Shown here piece by piece: positions 1 through 10,308 of a DNA stretch of 64,000 bases. A model generated the notes under the pieces. The model saw only the letters and a list, made by a program, of their open reading frames with translations. It had not been told where the DNA came from and ran no database searches. The translations under genes were made by a program, and so were the position numbers. Every line of letters begins with the position of its first letter. Positions within the stretch are counted from its first letter, which is position 1. The DNA is from Actinorhabdospora filicis (GTDB taxonomy: Bacteria; Actinomycetota; Actinomycetes; Mycobacteriales; Micromonosporaceae): contig NZ_BSTX01000001.1 of NCBI RefSeq assembly GCF_030269765.1, positions 2,101,571 through 2,165,570 on the forward strand. Direction: 5' to 3'.

Positions 1-297
1 CACGGCCTGCTGGTGGCGGCCACTCGGGGCGGGCTGCTGGCCCGCAACCGCTTCGGCACGCCGGGCTGGTCGTCCACAGTGGACCTGGTGGCGCCGATGC
101 TGACCGAACCGAACCACCCCGACTGGGGACCGCACGCCGCCGTGCACGGCGGTATCGCCGCGCTGCTCCCGGCCTACGCCGAGGACGAGTTCGACACGGT
201 CCGCGACATGCTGCGGGCCAATCCGTGGCATGTGGACTCCGCCACCGCCGACTGCGTCGTGACCGCGTTGCTCACCAAGCTCACCGCCTCGCACTGA
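1..297 (+). CDS. C-terminal end of an uncharacterised protein (partial)
   Basis: The reading frame is open from the first base and stops with TGA at 295-297, so the gene starts before the window; about 98 codons remain. The visible part is mostly helical-looking, with short motifs such as FGTPGW and HAAVHGGIAALLPAYAEDEF. There is no signal peptide or membrane segment in this part. Third codon positions are almost all G or C, which supports real coding. I do not recognise the family and see no catalytic motif. The next gene starts 120 bases downstream on the same strand, so the two could be co-transcribed. Confidence 0.6.
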   Translation, partial: HGLLVAATRGGLLARNRFGTPGWSSTVDLVAPMLTEPNHPDWGPHAAVHGGIAALLPAYAEDEFDTVRDMLRANPWHVDSATADCVVTALLTKLTASH

Positions 298-417
298 GCA
301 GCGCGTTTCCGTTGCGTGCCAACGGAAAGCCCGCACTGTTCGGCGCGTCACGCTTTCTGGCCGGTTCCGTTAAACAAGGTGTCCCCCGCCTTCACGACCG
401 GTAAAGGACGTGTCGTC

Positions 418-2181
418 ATGGACTACGCCCTGCACGTGCACCTGGCCCCGCCCGGAGGCCGCGCCCGCCTGACCCCGCTGGAATGCGAGGGCGCCCACCG
501 TCTGCTGCTCACCGGCCTCACCAGGGCCAGGCCCCAGGGGCCACCACCGGAATTGAGCGTCGAACCGTACGTGACGCATCTGGACCTGCGGCTGGAGGCG
601 CCCTCGCTGGCCGCCGCCGAGGCCGACTGCCGCCGCACCGTCGAGCGGGTGCTGGCCGCCTCGAAGTACCTCACCGACTGGCGGCTGGAGTCCTGCGCGG
701 TGCAGCTGGATCCGGATCTGGACCCGGAGTTCGCCGAAGGCGAGTTCGGCGACGAGGACGACGGCCCGGACCCGGACCCGCCGCGCGCGCTGGTCCTCGA
801 CGGCCGGGCCTCGCGGCTGCGCGCCGAGGCGGCGAAGGTGACCGCGTTCGGGCCGGAGATCTTCGGCCCAGACACCGATCCCGACGACGCCGACCTGGTC
901 ATCGGCGCGCTGATGCGCTCGGCGGAGCTGTTCCTGGACATCCTCGGCGAGGACGTGGCCACGCTCATCCGCTCCGGCCCGCACACCGTCGACGCCTCGC
1001 GGCTCTACATCGTCTCGATGCTGCCGCAGCATTACCGGCACCGCTACGACCTGGAGTTCGTCCGGCGCTTCCAGGCCGCGGCGATGAAGGTCGTCGACCG
1101 GCTCGCCGGGCCGGAGTGGACGCTGCCCGGCTCGCTCGCCGAGGCCCTGGCGCTGGCGCTGATCATCGAGAGCGGCGACGAGGCGCTGCGCCCGCTGGAG
1201 GGCGTCGACCTGGACGGCCTGCGCAAACTCCTGGCGGCCCTGCGCTTCCAGCTGCTGTCCAACGTGGACCACGAGTCGCTCTACGACCTGCCCGCCGACC
1301 ATCCCGGCGACCCGGTCTTCGCCCACCTGCACGTCGCCCACGGCGTGGAGGACTGGTTCGTGCCGCGCCGGGGACGCGTCCACCCCTACCGGCAGCTCCC
1401 GGCGGCCTACGAGAACCACGTCCACGACGCCGATTGCGCGCCGACGGTGGACGAGATGCGCCGGGTCCTCGCCGATCGCGTCGGCGTCGACCCCGACCGG
1501 CTCATGACGGTGCTGGACCTGGCCGCGATCGGCCTCACCGACGCGCTGTGGACGCACGGGCCGGTCATGCGCTGGTTCGGGCAGCGGCGCATCTCCGACG
1601 GCGAGCTCCTGCGCACCACCATGCACACGGTGCATCACGTGCGCGAGTCGCTGCGGGAGTGGCGCCTGGCGTCCGGGATCGGCGTCGAGGCCACCGTCGC
1701 CGACTTCGCCGGGGCCGCCGAGACCGCCCCGGCCTTCGCGGCGGCGCTGGGGGCGTGGCTGACCGACCCGGAGCGCGTTTTGTCCACTGGGGACACCTAC
1801 GGCGCCCTGGCGGCCGGCGACCGGCACGAGGCCGTCGACCACGTGGCGGCCGTGCTGGGCGGGTTCCTGCGCCAGATAGGCGAACTGGGCCTGCCGCGGA
1901 CCCTGCTGGGCGCCGCCGCGCAGGCCGGGCTGACCCGCTACCACTGGTGGGGCGCCCCCGGCTGGCCCGACGAGGTCGAGCGGATCGTCGCGCTGGTCAG
2001 CGATCCCGGCCGCCGCGAATGGGGCCCGGACGGGCGCCTGGCCAGCGGCCTGCCGCCGCGTTCGGCGCACCTGGACGGCGAGCACATCCGTTTCGCGCTG
2101 CTGCACCGTCCCTGGACGCTGCGGACCGACGCGGCCGAGTGGTGCGCGCGGGCGGCGCACCTGGCCGGTCCGGAGAACTGA
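418..2181 (+). CDS. Uncharacterised 587-residue cytoplasmic protein
   Basis: I chose the ATG at 418 because AAAGGACG lies 7-10 bases upstream; the frame also stays open upstream, but without a better start. The protein has no signal peptide or membrane segment. An N-terminal part (about residues 1-120) with alternating beta-like strands is followed by a very acidic linker (residues 120-150, rich in E, D and P). The rest is a long helical region rich in A, L, D and R, with several His-containing stretches (LPQHYRHRYDLEF, TMHTVHHVRESL, YHWWGAPGWP). I do not recognise the family. A strong hairpin begins 2 bases after the stop, so this is probably the last gene of its unit. Confidence 0.7.
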   Translation: MDYALHVHLAPPGGRARLTPLECEGAHRLLLTGLTRARPQGPPPELSVEPYVTHLDLRLEAPSLAAAEADCRRTVERVLAASKYLTDWRLESCAVQLDPDLDPEFAEGEFGDEDDGPDPDPPRALVLDGRASRLRAEAAKVTAFGPEIFGPDTDPDDADLVIGALMRSAELFLDILGEDVATLIRSGPHTVDASRLYIVSMLPQHYRHRYDLEFVRRFQAAAMKVVDRLAGPEWTLPGSLAEALALALIIESGDEALRPLEGVDLDGLRKLLAALRFQLLSNVDHESLYDLPADHPGDPVFAHLHVAHGVEDWFVPRRGRVHPYRQLPAAYENHVHDADCAPTVDEMRRVLADRVGVDPDRLMTVLDLAAIGLTDALWTHGPVMRWFGQRRISDGELLRTTMHTVHHVRESLREWRLASGIGVEATVADFAGAAETAPAFAAALGAWLTDPERVLSTGDTYGALAAGDRHEAVDHVAAVLGGFLRQIGELGLPRTLLGAAAQAGLTRYHWWGAPGWPDEVERIVALVSDPGRREWGPDGRLASGLPPRSAHLDGEHIRFALLHRPWTLRTDAAEWCARAAHLAGPEN

Positions 2182-2182
2182 A

Positions 2183-2235
2183 GGCGGGCCGCCCGCGGAT
2201 CCCCGATTTCTCGAAGATCACGCGGACGGCCCGCC
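2183..2235 (+). terminator. Intrinsic terminator-like hairpin after the 587-residue protein
   Basis: Arms 2183-2197 and 2221-2235 are 15 bases long and complementary at 14 positions (GGCGGGCCGCCCGCG against its partner), with a 23-base loop. The hairpin begins just after the stop codon at 2181. There is no long T tract, which is usual in high-GC actinomycetes. Confidence 0.6.
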
Positions 2236-2301
2236 GCCCCCTCGCCCTGTTCGGTGTGTCCGTCACTCCCCAGGGACGTTCATTCAGCCGTGCTCGCCGG
2301 G

Positions 2302-2832
2302 TTAGCTGGCGTACGGGTTCGCGCTCACCGACGCGTCGCCGTAGACGACCTGGTCGATCGCGCCGTCGCCGTCGGTGTCGGTCAGGGTCGCGTCGGCGAT
2401 CCCGTCGCCGTCCCGGTCCAGGATCATCTCGTCGGCGACACCGTCGTGGTTGACGTCCTCGGCGTAGGTGTCGAGATTGCCGTCCTGGTCGGCGTCGATG
2501 GCCACCGCGTCCACGACACCGTCGTGGTTGGTGTCCTCGGAGACCTGGTCGACGGAGCCGTCGTGGTTGAAGTCGGAGACGATGGTGTCGGCGTAGCCGT
2601 CGTGGTTGTTGTCGAAGGCCTCGGAGTCGATGGTGCCGTTGCCGTCACCGTCGAGGTACAGGTGGTCCTGCACGCCATCGTTGTTGTCGTCTTCGTAAAC
2701 GCCCTCGGCGTCACCGTTGTAGTCGGTGTCCACGGCGGTGGTGGAGTGGTCGCCGTAGTCCGCGGTGATCGCGTGGTCGTCGAGACCGTCGTTGTCGAAG
2801 TCCTCGTGACCCGGGGTGTCGAAGTCGCTCAT
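2302..2832 (-). CDS. Calcium-binding EF-hand-like repeat protein
   Basis: A 176-residue, extremely acidic protein made almost wholly of repeats of the form D-x-D/N-x-D-G-x-x-D, for example DFDNDGLDD, DFNHDGSVD, DTNHDGVVD, DVNHDGVAD and DRDGDGIAD. About nine or ten such loops cover residues 5-160. This is the calcium-loop pattern of EF-hand, dockerin and thrombospondin type-3 repeats, so calcium binding is the natural inference. No classical signal peptide precedes the repeats, yet such proteins usually act outside the cell where calcium is abundant; non-classical export is possible but not shown. GGGAGG lies 8 bases before the ATG at 2832. It stands alone between genes on the other strand. 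Confidence 0.75.
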   Translation of the reverse strand: MSDFDTPGHEDFDNDGLDDHAITADYGDHSTTAVDTDYNGDAEGVYEDDNNDGVQDHLYLDGDGNGTIDSEAFDNNHDGYADTIVSDFNHDGSVDQVSEDTNHDGVVDAVAIDADQDGNLDTYAEDVNHDGVADEMILDRDGDGIADATLTDTDGDGAIDQVVYGDASVSANPYAS

Positions 2833-2983
2833 CTCGTGGCCCTCCCATGTGGCTTACCGGCTGATGAGGAAACGATATGGCGATCCGGGCGCCTGTTAAT
2901 CCCGGGTTAGTGCCACCCCGGGCGGGTCGACATCCCGGTCCGTAGTCGATTGATCACGACATGGGCGGTACGATGTGGAGGTC

Positions 2984-3313
2984 ATGAGCACCGAACCCCT
3001 CGTCCGGCTACGCCGCATCTGCCTCGCCCTGCCCGAAACCTCCGAAGTGGACGGCACCGCCGAGGCCGCCTTCCGGGTGCGCGACAAGATCTTCGCCATG
3101 CGCCACCAGGTGTCCGAACGCGACTCGGTGTGGTTCAAGACCGAGCACGGCGAACGGCTCGTCACCGCGTCCCCCGCGCAGTTCTTCAACCCGCCCTACG
3201 TCGACCGGCACGGCTGGATCGGCGCGTGGCTCGACGTCGACCAGGACTGGGACGAACTCGCCGCCCTGCTGGTCGACGCTTACCGCATGACGGCGCCGGA
3301 GCTGGTTCCCTAG
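2984..3313 (+). CDS. MmcQ/YjbR-like protein
   Basis: A 109-residue protein matching the small YjbR/MmcQ (CyaY-like fold) family: N-terminal LRRICLALPETSEV, then FRVRDKIFAMRH, VWFKTEHGERL, and the C-terminal WIGAWLDVDQDWDELAALLVDAYRMTAP. These are the usual order and length for the family, which has a DNA-binding-protein-like fold and no settled function. The start is uncertain: the ATG at 2984 has GGAGG only 2 bases before it, while a GTG at 2975 in the same frame would add three residues. It converges on folE, whose stop lies 7 bases away. Confidence 0.75.
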   Translation: MSTEPLVRLRRICLALPETSEVDGTAEAAFRVRDKIFAMRHQVSERDSVWFKTEHGERLVTASPAQFFNPPYVDRHGWIGAWLDVDQDWDELAALLVDAYRMTAPELVP

Positions 3314-3319
3314 CTCTGG

Positions 3320-3958
3320 CTATTTGTTCAGGATGAGGCTCATCGCTTCGGCGCGGGTCTTGGCGTCGCGTTCCAGGACGCCGCGCACCGCCGAGGTGAC
3401 CGTCTTCGCGCCGACCTTGCGGATGCCCCGCATCGCCATGCACATGTGCTCGCACTCGATGACGACGATCGCTCCCCGCGGCTCAAGCGCCGACATCAGC
3501 TGGTCGGCGATCTGGGTGGTGAGGCGCTCCTGCACCTGCGGGCGCCGCGAGTAGGCCTCGACCAGGCGAGCGAGCTTCGACAGGCCCGTGATGCGGCCGT
3601 GCTCGGCCGGGATGTAGCCCACGTGTGCCACGCCGAAGAACGGCAGCAGGTGGTGCTCGCAGAAACTCGTCACCTCGATGTCGCGCACGACGACCATTTC
3701 CTCGTGGTCCTCGGCGAAGGTGGTCTTGAGGATCTCGGCGGGATCGACGCGCAGACCCGCGAAGAGCTCGGCGTAGGCACGGGCGACGCGAGCGGGGGTG
3801 TCCTTGAGACCGTCGCGCTCGGGGTCCTCGCCGATCGCGATGAGGATCTCCCGCACCGCCGCCTCGATGCGCTTGAGGTCGACGACGTCCTCGACGGGGA
3901 GGCCGTGGAGACGGCCGTCGACCAGCCGGGCGGCGACGTGATCAAGTTTCTCGTTCAC
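3320..3958 (-). CDS. folE: GTP cyclohydrolase I
   Basis: A 212-residue enzyme that converts GTP to 7,8-dihydroneopterin triphosphate, the first step of tetrahydrofolate synthesis. The zinc and active-site signature is present: [20 protein letters not shown] (Cys and His ligands, residues about 98-118) and [16 protein letters not shown] (second Cys, residues about 164-180). The [23 protein letters not shown] block is also standard. Length is normal. In many actinomycetes folE lies directly after ftsH with folP, folB and folK following; here 1.4 kb of repeat-rich spacer separates it from ftsH, and the other fol genes are not in the window. Confidence 0.96.
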   Translation of the reverse strand: MNEKLDHVAARLVDGRLHGLPVEDVVDLKRIEAAVREILIAIGEDPERDGLKDTPARVARAYAELFAGLRVDPAEILKTTFAEDHEEMVVVRDIEVTSFCEHHLLPFFGVAHVGYIPAEHGRITGLSKLARLVEAYSRRPQVQERLTTQIADQLMSALEPRGAIVVIECEHMCMAMRGIRKVGAKTVTSAVRGVLERDAKTRAEAMSLILNK

Positions 3959-4185
3959 GGGGATAGGGTACGTGGCGGGCGGGAGGGGGGTGGGGGAAAG
4001 GGAGGGAGGTCTCAGGGGGTGGGGTCCTCCCGCCGTCTTTCGGCTTGCGGGCCGTGGGCATCACCCAGCCCATGCCCGGGCCGTCGGGGTCATGCCGTCT
4101 CACCGGGCCGGGGTTCACCTCGCGGGCCGCTCCCAGCAGCCCTTCAGCTAGCGCGCCTCGGCTCTCACCACGTCGACCCGCGCCC

Positions 4186-4305
4186 ATCTCTCGGCTTGCC
4201 ATCTCTCGCCCCGCCATCTCTCGCCCCGCCATCTCTCGCCCCGCCATCTCTCGCCCCGCCATCTCTCGCCCCGCCATCTCTCGCCCCGCCATCTCTCGGC
4301 TTGCG
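4186..4305. repeat. 15-bp tandem repeat, eight units
   Basis: Six perfect copies of ATCTCTCGCCCCGCC occupy 4201-4290. They are flanked by one degenerate copy on each side (4186-4200 and 4291-4305) in which CCCCGCC is replaced by GGCTTGC. The outer units join directly to the larger dispersed block beginning CTTGCGGGCCG, so the array probably arose by slippage inside it. Confidence 0.9.
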
Positions 4306-4710
4306 GGCCGTGGACCCCACCCAGCCATGGCCCGGGCCGTCGGGGTCACGCCGTCTCGCTGGCCGGAGTGCGCCTCACGAGGCCCCTCTCAGTGGCTTCC
4401 AGTCGCCACGCCTCGGCTCTCACTCCATCCGCTGGCTCGGCCCCGCGCTGCCCCAGCCCGCGCCACGCTCTTCTCGCCCCTCCCCTCGCCTTCTCTCGGC
4501 TTGCGGGCCGCGCACCTCACCCCAAGCCCACGCCCGGCCACCGGGGGCACGCCATCCCGCCTCCCGAGCCCCACTCCTCGGCCTCGTCCCATCCCAGCCG
4601 CCTGCACCAGCCCGGCCCGCACCACCCCGGCCCGCACTGGCCTTGTCGTGCCTCTCTCCCTGCCCCGTCCCCTTCCATCCCCACCCTGGTCGTTCGGGTT
4701 GCTGCCTGCG

Positions 4711-4836
4711 GATCTTCCGTCGTTCGGCCTCGGCGACGGTGAACGAGGAACCTGGGGGTGTCAAGACGGTAGAGCGTGTCTTGACACCCCCAGAACCCTC
4801 GTTCCAAAGACCCGTCAGGCCGCACGCCGAAAGATC
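4711..4836. repeat. Nested hairpin element, copy 1
   Basis: The inner arms 4741-4767 and 4778-4804 (27 bases each, 24 complementary) contain CTGGGGGTGTCAAGAC and its complement around a 10-base loop. The outer arms 4711-4730 and 4817-4836 pair at 17 of 20 positions. The reverse complement of the inner part recurs almost exactly at 19068-19131. No open frame is conserved between the two copies, so this is a structural DNA or RNA element. It could be a MITE-like or REP-like repeat, or a protein-binding site. Confidence 0.8.
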
Positions 4837-5344
4837 CAGCTCTCGAAGGAAAGGTTGTGCGGGGCCTCGTCTTGGGCGACGGCCAGGTTCGTCGGCTGCG
4901 GGTCAGGTCAAGAGCCCTACCCTGCTACGCATCGCACCCGGGTTGTGACATCGTCCCCGGTTCTCGTCTCGGGCGGGCTTCACCCATCGCTGGCGTGTTT
5001 TGCCCAGCTCTTGCCTTCGTCTCGCGCTTGCTGCACTTCACGCCGCGCACATCGCACCCAGCCTGTCTTCGTCTCGCCCCCACCGTACGAGGCTTCGCTC
5101 ATCGCACCGGCTTGCCTTACGTCTACCGCCCTGCCTCGGGCCGGCTTCACCCATCGCCGCGTGGGTTGCCCGGCTCTTGCCTTCGTCACCGAGCCGTCTT
5201 CCCCCTCCCCGCCCCTCTCCCTCCCCCTCCCTCCATCCCACCCTCCCCGGCCCTCTCTCACCCCGTCCTCCCTCCCCACCCTTCTCTCACCCCGTCCGCC
5301 CTTTCCCCCTCCTCCTCTCTCCCCCTCCTCTCCCCGGGCACGCA

Positions 5345-5372
5345 AAAGGGCCGCCCTCGCGGGCGGCCCTTT
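5345..5372 (-). terminator. Terminator of ftsH
   Basis: A perfect 12-bp stem, AAAGGGCCGCCC, with loop TCGC and the complementary arm GGGCGGCCCTTT. Read on the minus strand it ends in TTTT, 29 bases after the ftsH stop. It is symmetrical enough to act in both directions. Confidence 0.85.
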
Positions 5373-5400
5373 GTGCTGCTTCTGCCTTGCTGCGCTGTTG

Positions 5401-7383
<1,983 letters not shown>

Positions 7384-7625
7384 ACTGCTGCGGGCCTCTA
7401 CGCCCGACCCCTCCCGTGAGAAAAGGTTGACGGTCCTCGCTCGGCCCGTTGGGTAGGCCGACCGCACCGGTGGTCCGGCCATTCGACGTTACACCGTTGC
7501 AACCGTCTGCCGCCTGCGGCGTTCACCACCCTGGTGCTTAACACACCATTATTCGCGGTCGATGTGATGAAGGATGCCCGGGGTACGCCGTGGAGATCGC
7601 GGGGCCGCCTGGCAGGCTGGTGACC

Positions 7626-8186
7626 ATGACGGCCGAGTGGTACGCCGACGACATCGAACGAGTCATCTTCAGCGCCGATGACATCGCCAAGAAGACCGCC
7701 GAGCTGGGCCGGCAGGTCTCAGCCGACTACGCCGACACCGACGGCCTGCTGCTGGTGGGGGTGTTCAAGGGCGCGGTCATGTTCATGGCCGACTTCGCCC
7801 GGTCCCTCTCCGTGCCGGTCGAGCTGGAGTTCATGGCCCTGTCCTCCTACGGGCAGCGCGCCACCTCCTCCGGCGTCGTGCGCATCCTCAAGGACCTCGA
7901 CCGCGACATCGCCGGACGCCACGTCCTGGTCGTGGAGGACGTGGTCGACTCCGGCCTGACCCTGTCGTGGCTGCTGCGCTACCTCAACGGGCGCGGACCG
8001 GCCAGCCTCGAAGTGGTCTCGCTGATCCGCAAGCCCGAGTCGATGCAGGTCGAGCTCCCGGTCAAGTACGTGGGCTTCGACATGGGCCAGGAGTTCGTCG
8101 TCGGATACGGCATGGACTACGCGGAGAAGTACCGCGAGCTGCCGTTCCTGGGCGTGCTCAAGCCCGAGGTCTACTCGCGCGGCTAG
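7626..8186 (+). CDS. hpt: Hypoxanthine phosphoribosyltransferase
   Basis: A 186-residue purine-salvage enzyme that makes IMP (or GMP) from hypoxanthine (or guanine) and PRPP. The PRPP-binding motif VLVVEDVVDSGLTL lies near residue 100, with LLLVGVFKGAVMFMADFAR upstream and YVGFDMGQEFVVGYGMDYAEKYRELPFLGVL at the C-terminal base-binding end, all typical of the family. The start at ATG 7626 fits the family N terminus; a GTG at 7590 would add 12 residues. It is divergent from ftsH and convergent with tilS. The ftsH-hpt-tilS neighbourhood is common in actinobacteria. Confidence 0.96.
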   Translation: MTAEWYADDIERVIFSADDIAKKTAELGRQVSADYADTDGLLLVGVFKGAVMFMADFARSLSVPVELEFMALSSYGQRATSSGVVRILKDLDRDIAGRHVLVVEDVVDSGLTLSWLLRYLNGRGPASLEVVSLIRKPESMQVELPVKYVGFDMGQEFVVGYGMDYAEKYRELPFLGVLKPEVYSRG

Positions 8187-8218
8187 CCCCGGCTCCGACC
8201 CGGTATCGGAACCGTCCT

Positions 8219-8247
8219 CACGTCCCCCGGCCACGTCGGGGGACGTG
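8219..8247. terminator. Bidirectional terminator between hpt and tilS
   Basis: A perfect 11-bp stem, CACGTCCCCCG, with a 7-base loop and its complement CGGGGGACGTG. It lies between the convergent stops of hpt (8186) and tilS (8253). Confidence 0.75.
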
Positions 8248-8252
8248 ATCTT

Positions 8253-9230
8253 TCACAGGACCGGGCCGCCCACCAGGCGCGTCCCGACCCTGCGCACCTC
8301 TCTACTCCCCGGCAGCTGCACCGGGCCCTGCCCGTGCCAGTCGGTGATGAGCCGGTCCAGCTCGCTCACGTGCCCGTGGTTCAGCCCCGAACCCGGCACC
8401 CCCAGCAGCCGTGCCCAGGTGTGCAGGACGCGCGTCCGCAGCGCCCTCGGCTGCCCGGCGAGCGCCGCCACGTCCAGGCTCGCGTCGCTCCCGGCGGCGC
8501 GGGCGGTGAGGCGCGCGGCGAGGCCGTTGAGGACGCGGTTGTCGTCGGCGACGAGCCGCGCGGTGCGCGCGAGGTTGGCGCTCAGGCCCGGCCCGAGGAC
8601 CTCGGTGAGGGCGGGCATGAGGGCCCGCAGCGCGCTGCGCCGGTAGGCGGGGTCGGCGTTGTGGGGGTCGTCCCAGGTGGGCAGGTCCTGTTCGGCGCAG
8701 GCCTTGGTGAGGACCTCGCGGGGCAGGTCGAGCAGCGGGCGCCGGTAGTGGCCGCGGCGTTCGGGCATCCCGGAGATGCCGCGGGGGCCGCCGCCGCGCG
8801 CCAGGGCCAGCAGGACCGTCTCGGCCTGGTCGTCGCGGGTGTGCCCGAGCAGGACCGCGGCAGCGTCGTGGCGTTCGGCGGCGTCGTCGAGGGCGGCGTA
8901 GCGGACCGAGCGGGCGGCGTTCTCGGGTCCGCCGTCGCTGGGGTCGACCTCGACGGTGATGATCTCGACGGGGTCGAAGCCTTGATGGCGGGACCATTCG
9001 GCGAACTCGGCGGCGCGCGCGGCCGAGCCCTCCTGGAGTCCGTGGTCGATGGTGGCGAATCCGGCGCGCAGGCCCAGGCGGGGCGCGACGAAGGCGGTGG
9101 CGGCGGCCAGGGCCATCGAGTCGGGCCCGCCGGAGCAGGCGGCGATGACCATGCGGCCGGGGTCGAGGTCGGACAGGGCCCGGCGGACGGCGAGGCGGGT
9201 CTGGGCGACCGCGCGCGGCAGCGGCGGCAT
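8253..9230 (-). CDS. tilS: tRNA(Ile)-lysidine synthase TilS
   Basis: A 325-residue ATP-dependent ligase that attaches lysine to the wobble C34 of tRNA-Ile(CAU), changing its codon reading from AUG to AUA. The PP-loop motif SGGPDS is at residues 33-38. The downstream GHTRDDQAETVLLALARGGGPRG segment and LLDLPREVL are typical of the N-terminal catalytic domain. The ATG at 9230 shares its A with the TGA of the upstream zincin gene (TGATG), which suggests coupled translation; an in-frame start at 9254 lies inside that gene. The short C-terminal part is the usual actinobacterial form. Confidence 0.94.
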   Translation of the reverse strand: MPPLPRAVAQTRLAVRRALSDLDPGRMVIAACSGGPDSMALAAATAFVAPRLGLRAGFATIDHGLQEGSAARAAEFAEWSRHQGFDPVEIITVEVDPSDGGPENAARSVRYAALDDAAERHDAAAVLLGHTRDDQAETVLLALARGGGPRGISGMPERRGHYRRPLLDLPREVLTKACAEQDLPTWDDPHNADPAYRRSALRALMPALTEVLGPGLSANLARTARLVADDNRVLNGLAARLTARAAGSDASLDVAALAGQPRALRTRVLHTWARLLGVPGSGLNHGHVSELDRLITDWHGQGPVQLPGSREVRRVGTRLVGGPVL

Positions 9231-10303
9231 CAGGGGCCGACCCGGGCGATCCACGCGGCGGGGTCGGCGAGTTCGGCGCGGGTGGGGAGGGTCTCGGGGG
9301 AGGTCCAGACGCGGTTGAAGGCGTCCATGCCGACGCGGGTGACGACGGCTTCGACGTAGGCGCGGCCCTCGGCGTACTGGCGCATTTTCATGTCGACGCC
9401 GAGGAGGCGGCGGATGACGCGCTCGATGGGGTTGCCGGCGGAGCGGCGCTTGTCGAACTTGCCGCGGATCTGGGCGACGGTGCCGATGACCTCGGGGCCG
9501 ACGCCGTCCATGACGTACTCGGCGTGGCCTTCGAGGAGGGTCATGAGGGCGGTGATGCGGTCGACGATGGCCTTCTGGCCCTCGGTGATGACGGCGTCCA
9601 TGACCCCGCCGCCGTCGTTGTCGCGGGTGGCCTCGGCGATGGCGGACACCGCGCGGGAGACGCGTTCGGTCCAGGGTTCCTCGTCGGGTCCCGAGGCGTC
9701 GGCGAAGGCGGCGATCTCGGCGGTGAAGTGCTCGCGGAGCCAGGGGACGGCGGTGAACTGGGTGCGGTGGGCGACCTCGTGGAGGCAGACCCAGAGGCGG
9801 AAGTCGCGGGGGTCGGCTTCGAGTTTGCGCTCGCTCTCCAGGATGTTGGGGGCGACCAGCAGCAGTTGCCCCTTCTCCTCGCCGCTCTGCTTGCCTTTTT
9901 CGGCTCCGCCGAAGATCTCGTACTGGCCCAGGACGCGCCCGGAGAGGTAGGCGAGGACGGTCCCGGCCTGGACGGCGGTCACGCGCGGTCCCAGGGCGCG
10001 CGTGAGCGGCCCGGGGTTCCCGGCGAGCTTGTCGGCGAGCGGTTCGATGACCCTGGCCAGGCCGTCGATGTTGGCGCGCGCCCAGTCGGGCCGGTCGACC
10101 ACGCGGACGGGCGAGCCACCGCCTTCCAGCCCGGTGAAGGCCGCGACGTGCCCGGCGGCCTCGTCGGCGAGGCGGCGCAGGTCGGCCACGATGGCCGCCG
10201 CCTCCTCGAAGGTCACGGCGGGCCCGGTCTTGCCGAGGGAACGGGCGGTTCGGGCGGCCAGCTCCCAGTCCACGAACTGCGTCATGCGGTCAACCGTACG
10301 CAT
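9230..10303 (-). CDS. Zinc-dependent metalloprotease-like protein (DUF2342/zincin family)
   Basis: A 357-residue protein, or 351 if it starts at the ATG at 10285 (MTQFVDWELA), which fits the family N terminus better. The zincin motif HEVAH lies in CLHEVAHRTQF (residues 169-173 counted from 10285), followed by LLEGHAEYVMDGVGP, which carries the probable third ligand region. In annotation this family is often labelled coenzyme F420 biosynthesis-associated, but no F420 enzyme is nearby and the function is not settled. It sits in an operon: 5 bases after a phosphoribosyltransferase and overlapping tilS by one base (TGATG). Confidence 0.88.
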   Translation of the reverse strand: MRTVDRMTQFVDWELAARTARSLGKTGPAVTFEEAAAIVADLRRLADEAAGHVAAFTGLEGGGSPVRVVDRPDWARANIDGLARVIEPLADKLAGNPGPLTRALGPRVTAVQAGTVLAYLSGRVLGQYEIFGGAEKGKQSGEEKGQLLLVAPNILESERKLEADPRDFRLWVCLHEVAHRTQFTAVPWLREHFTAEIAAFADASGPDEEPWTERVSRAVSAIAEATRDNDGGGVMDAVITEGQKAIVDRITALMTLLEGHAEYVMDGVGPEVIGTVAQIRGKFDKRRSAGNPIERVIRRLLGVDMKMRQYAEGRAYVEAVVTRVGMDAFNRVWTSPETLPTRAELADPAAWIARVGP

Positions 10304-10308
10304 GCCGG

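Larger units (their letters stand above)
3959..5344. other. 1.4-kb C/T-rich repeat spacer between folE and ftsH
   Basis: No gene is supported here. Open frames run through it only because the sequence is so poor in A and T. It holds three imperfect copies of a block starting CTTGCGGGCCG (about 4043, 4299 and 4499), the 15-bp tandem array at 4186-4305, a nested hairpin element at 4711-4836, degenerate direct repeats with the core CATCGCACC (4929-5190), and a nearly pure pyrimidine stretch at about 5200-5340. Composition is strongly strand-asymmetric (C and T on the plus strand). It looks like expanded non-coding repeat DNA; an RNA function cannot be judged. Confidence 0.7.

Noticed and set aside
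4186..4305. Possible coding repeat (Arg-Glu-Met-Ala-Gly units on the minus strand)
   Set aside because: The frame is a by-product of the 15-bp unit length; there is no start with a ribosome site, and the frame is unrelated to the flanks.
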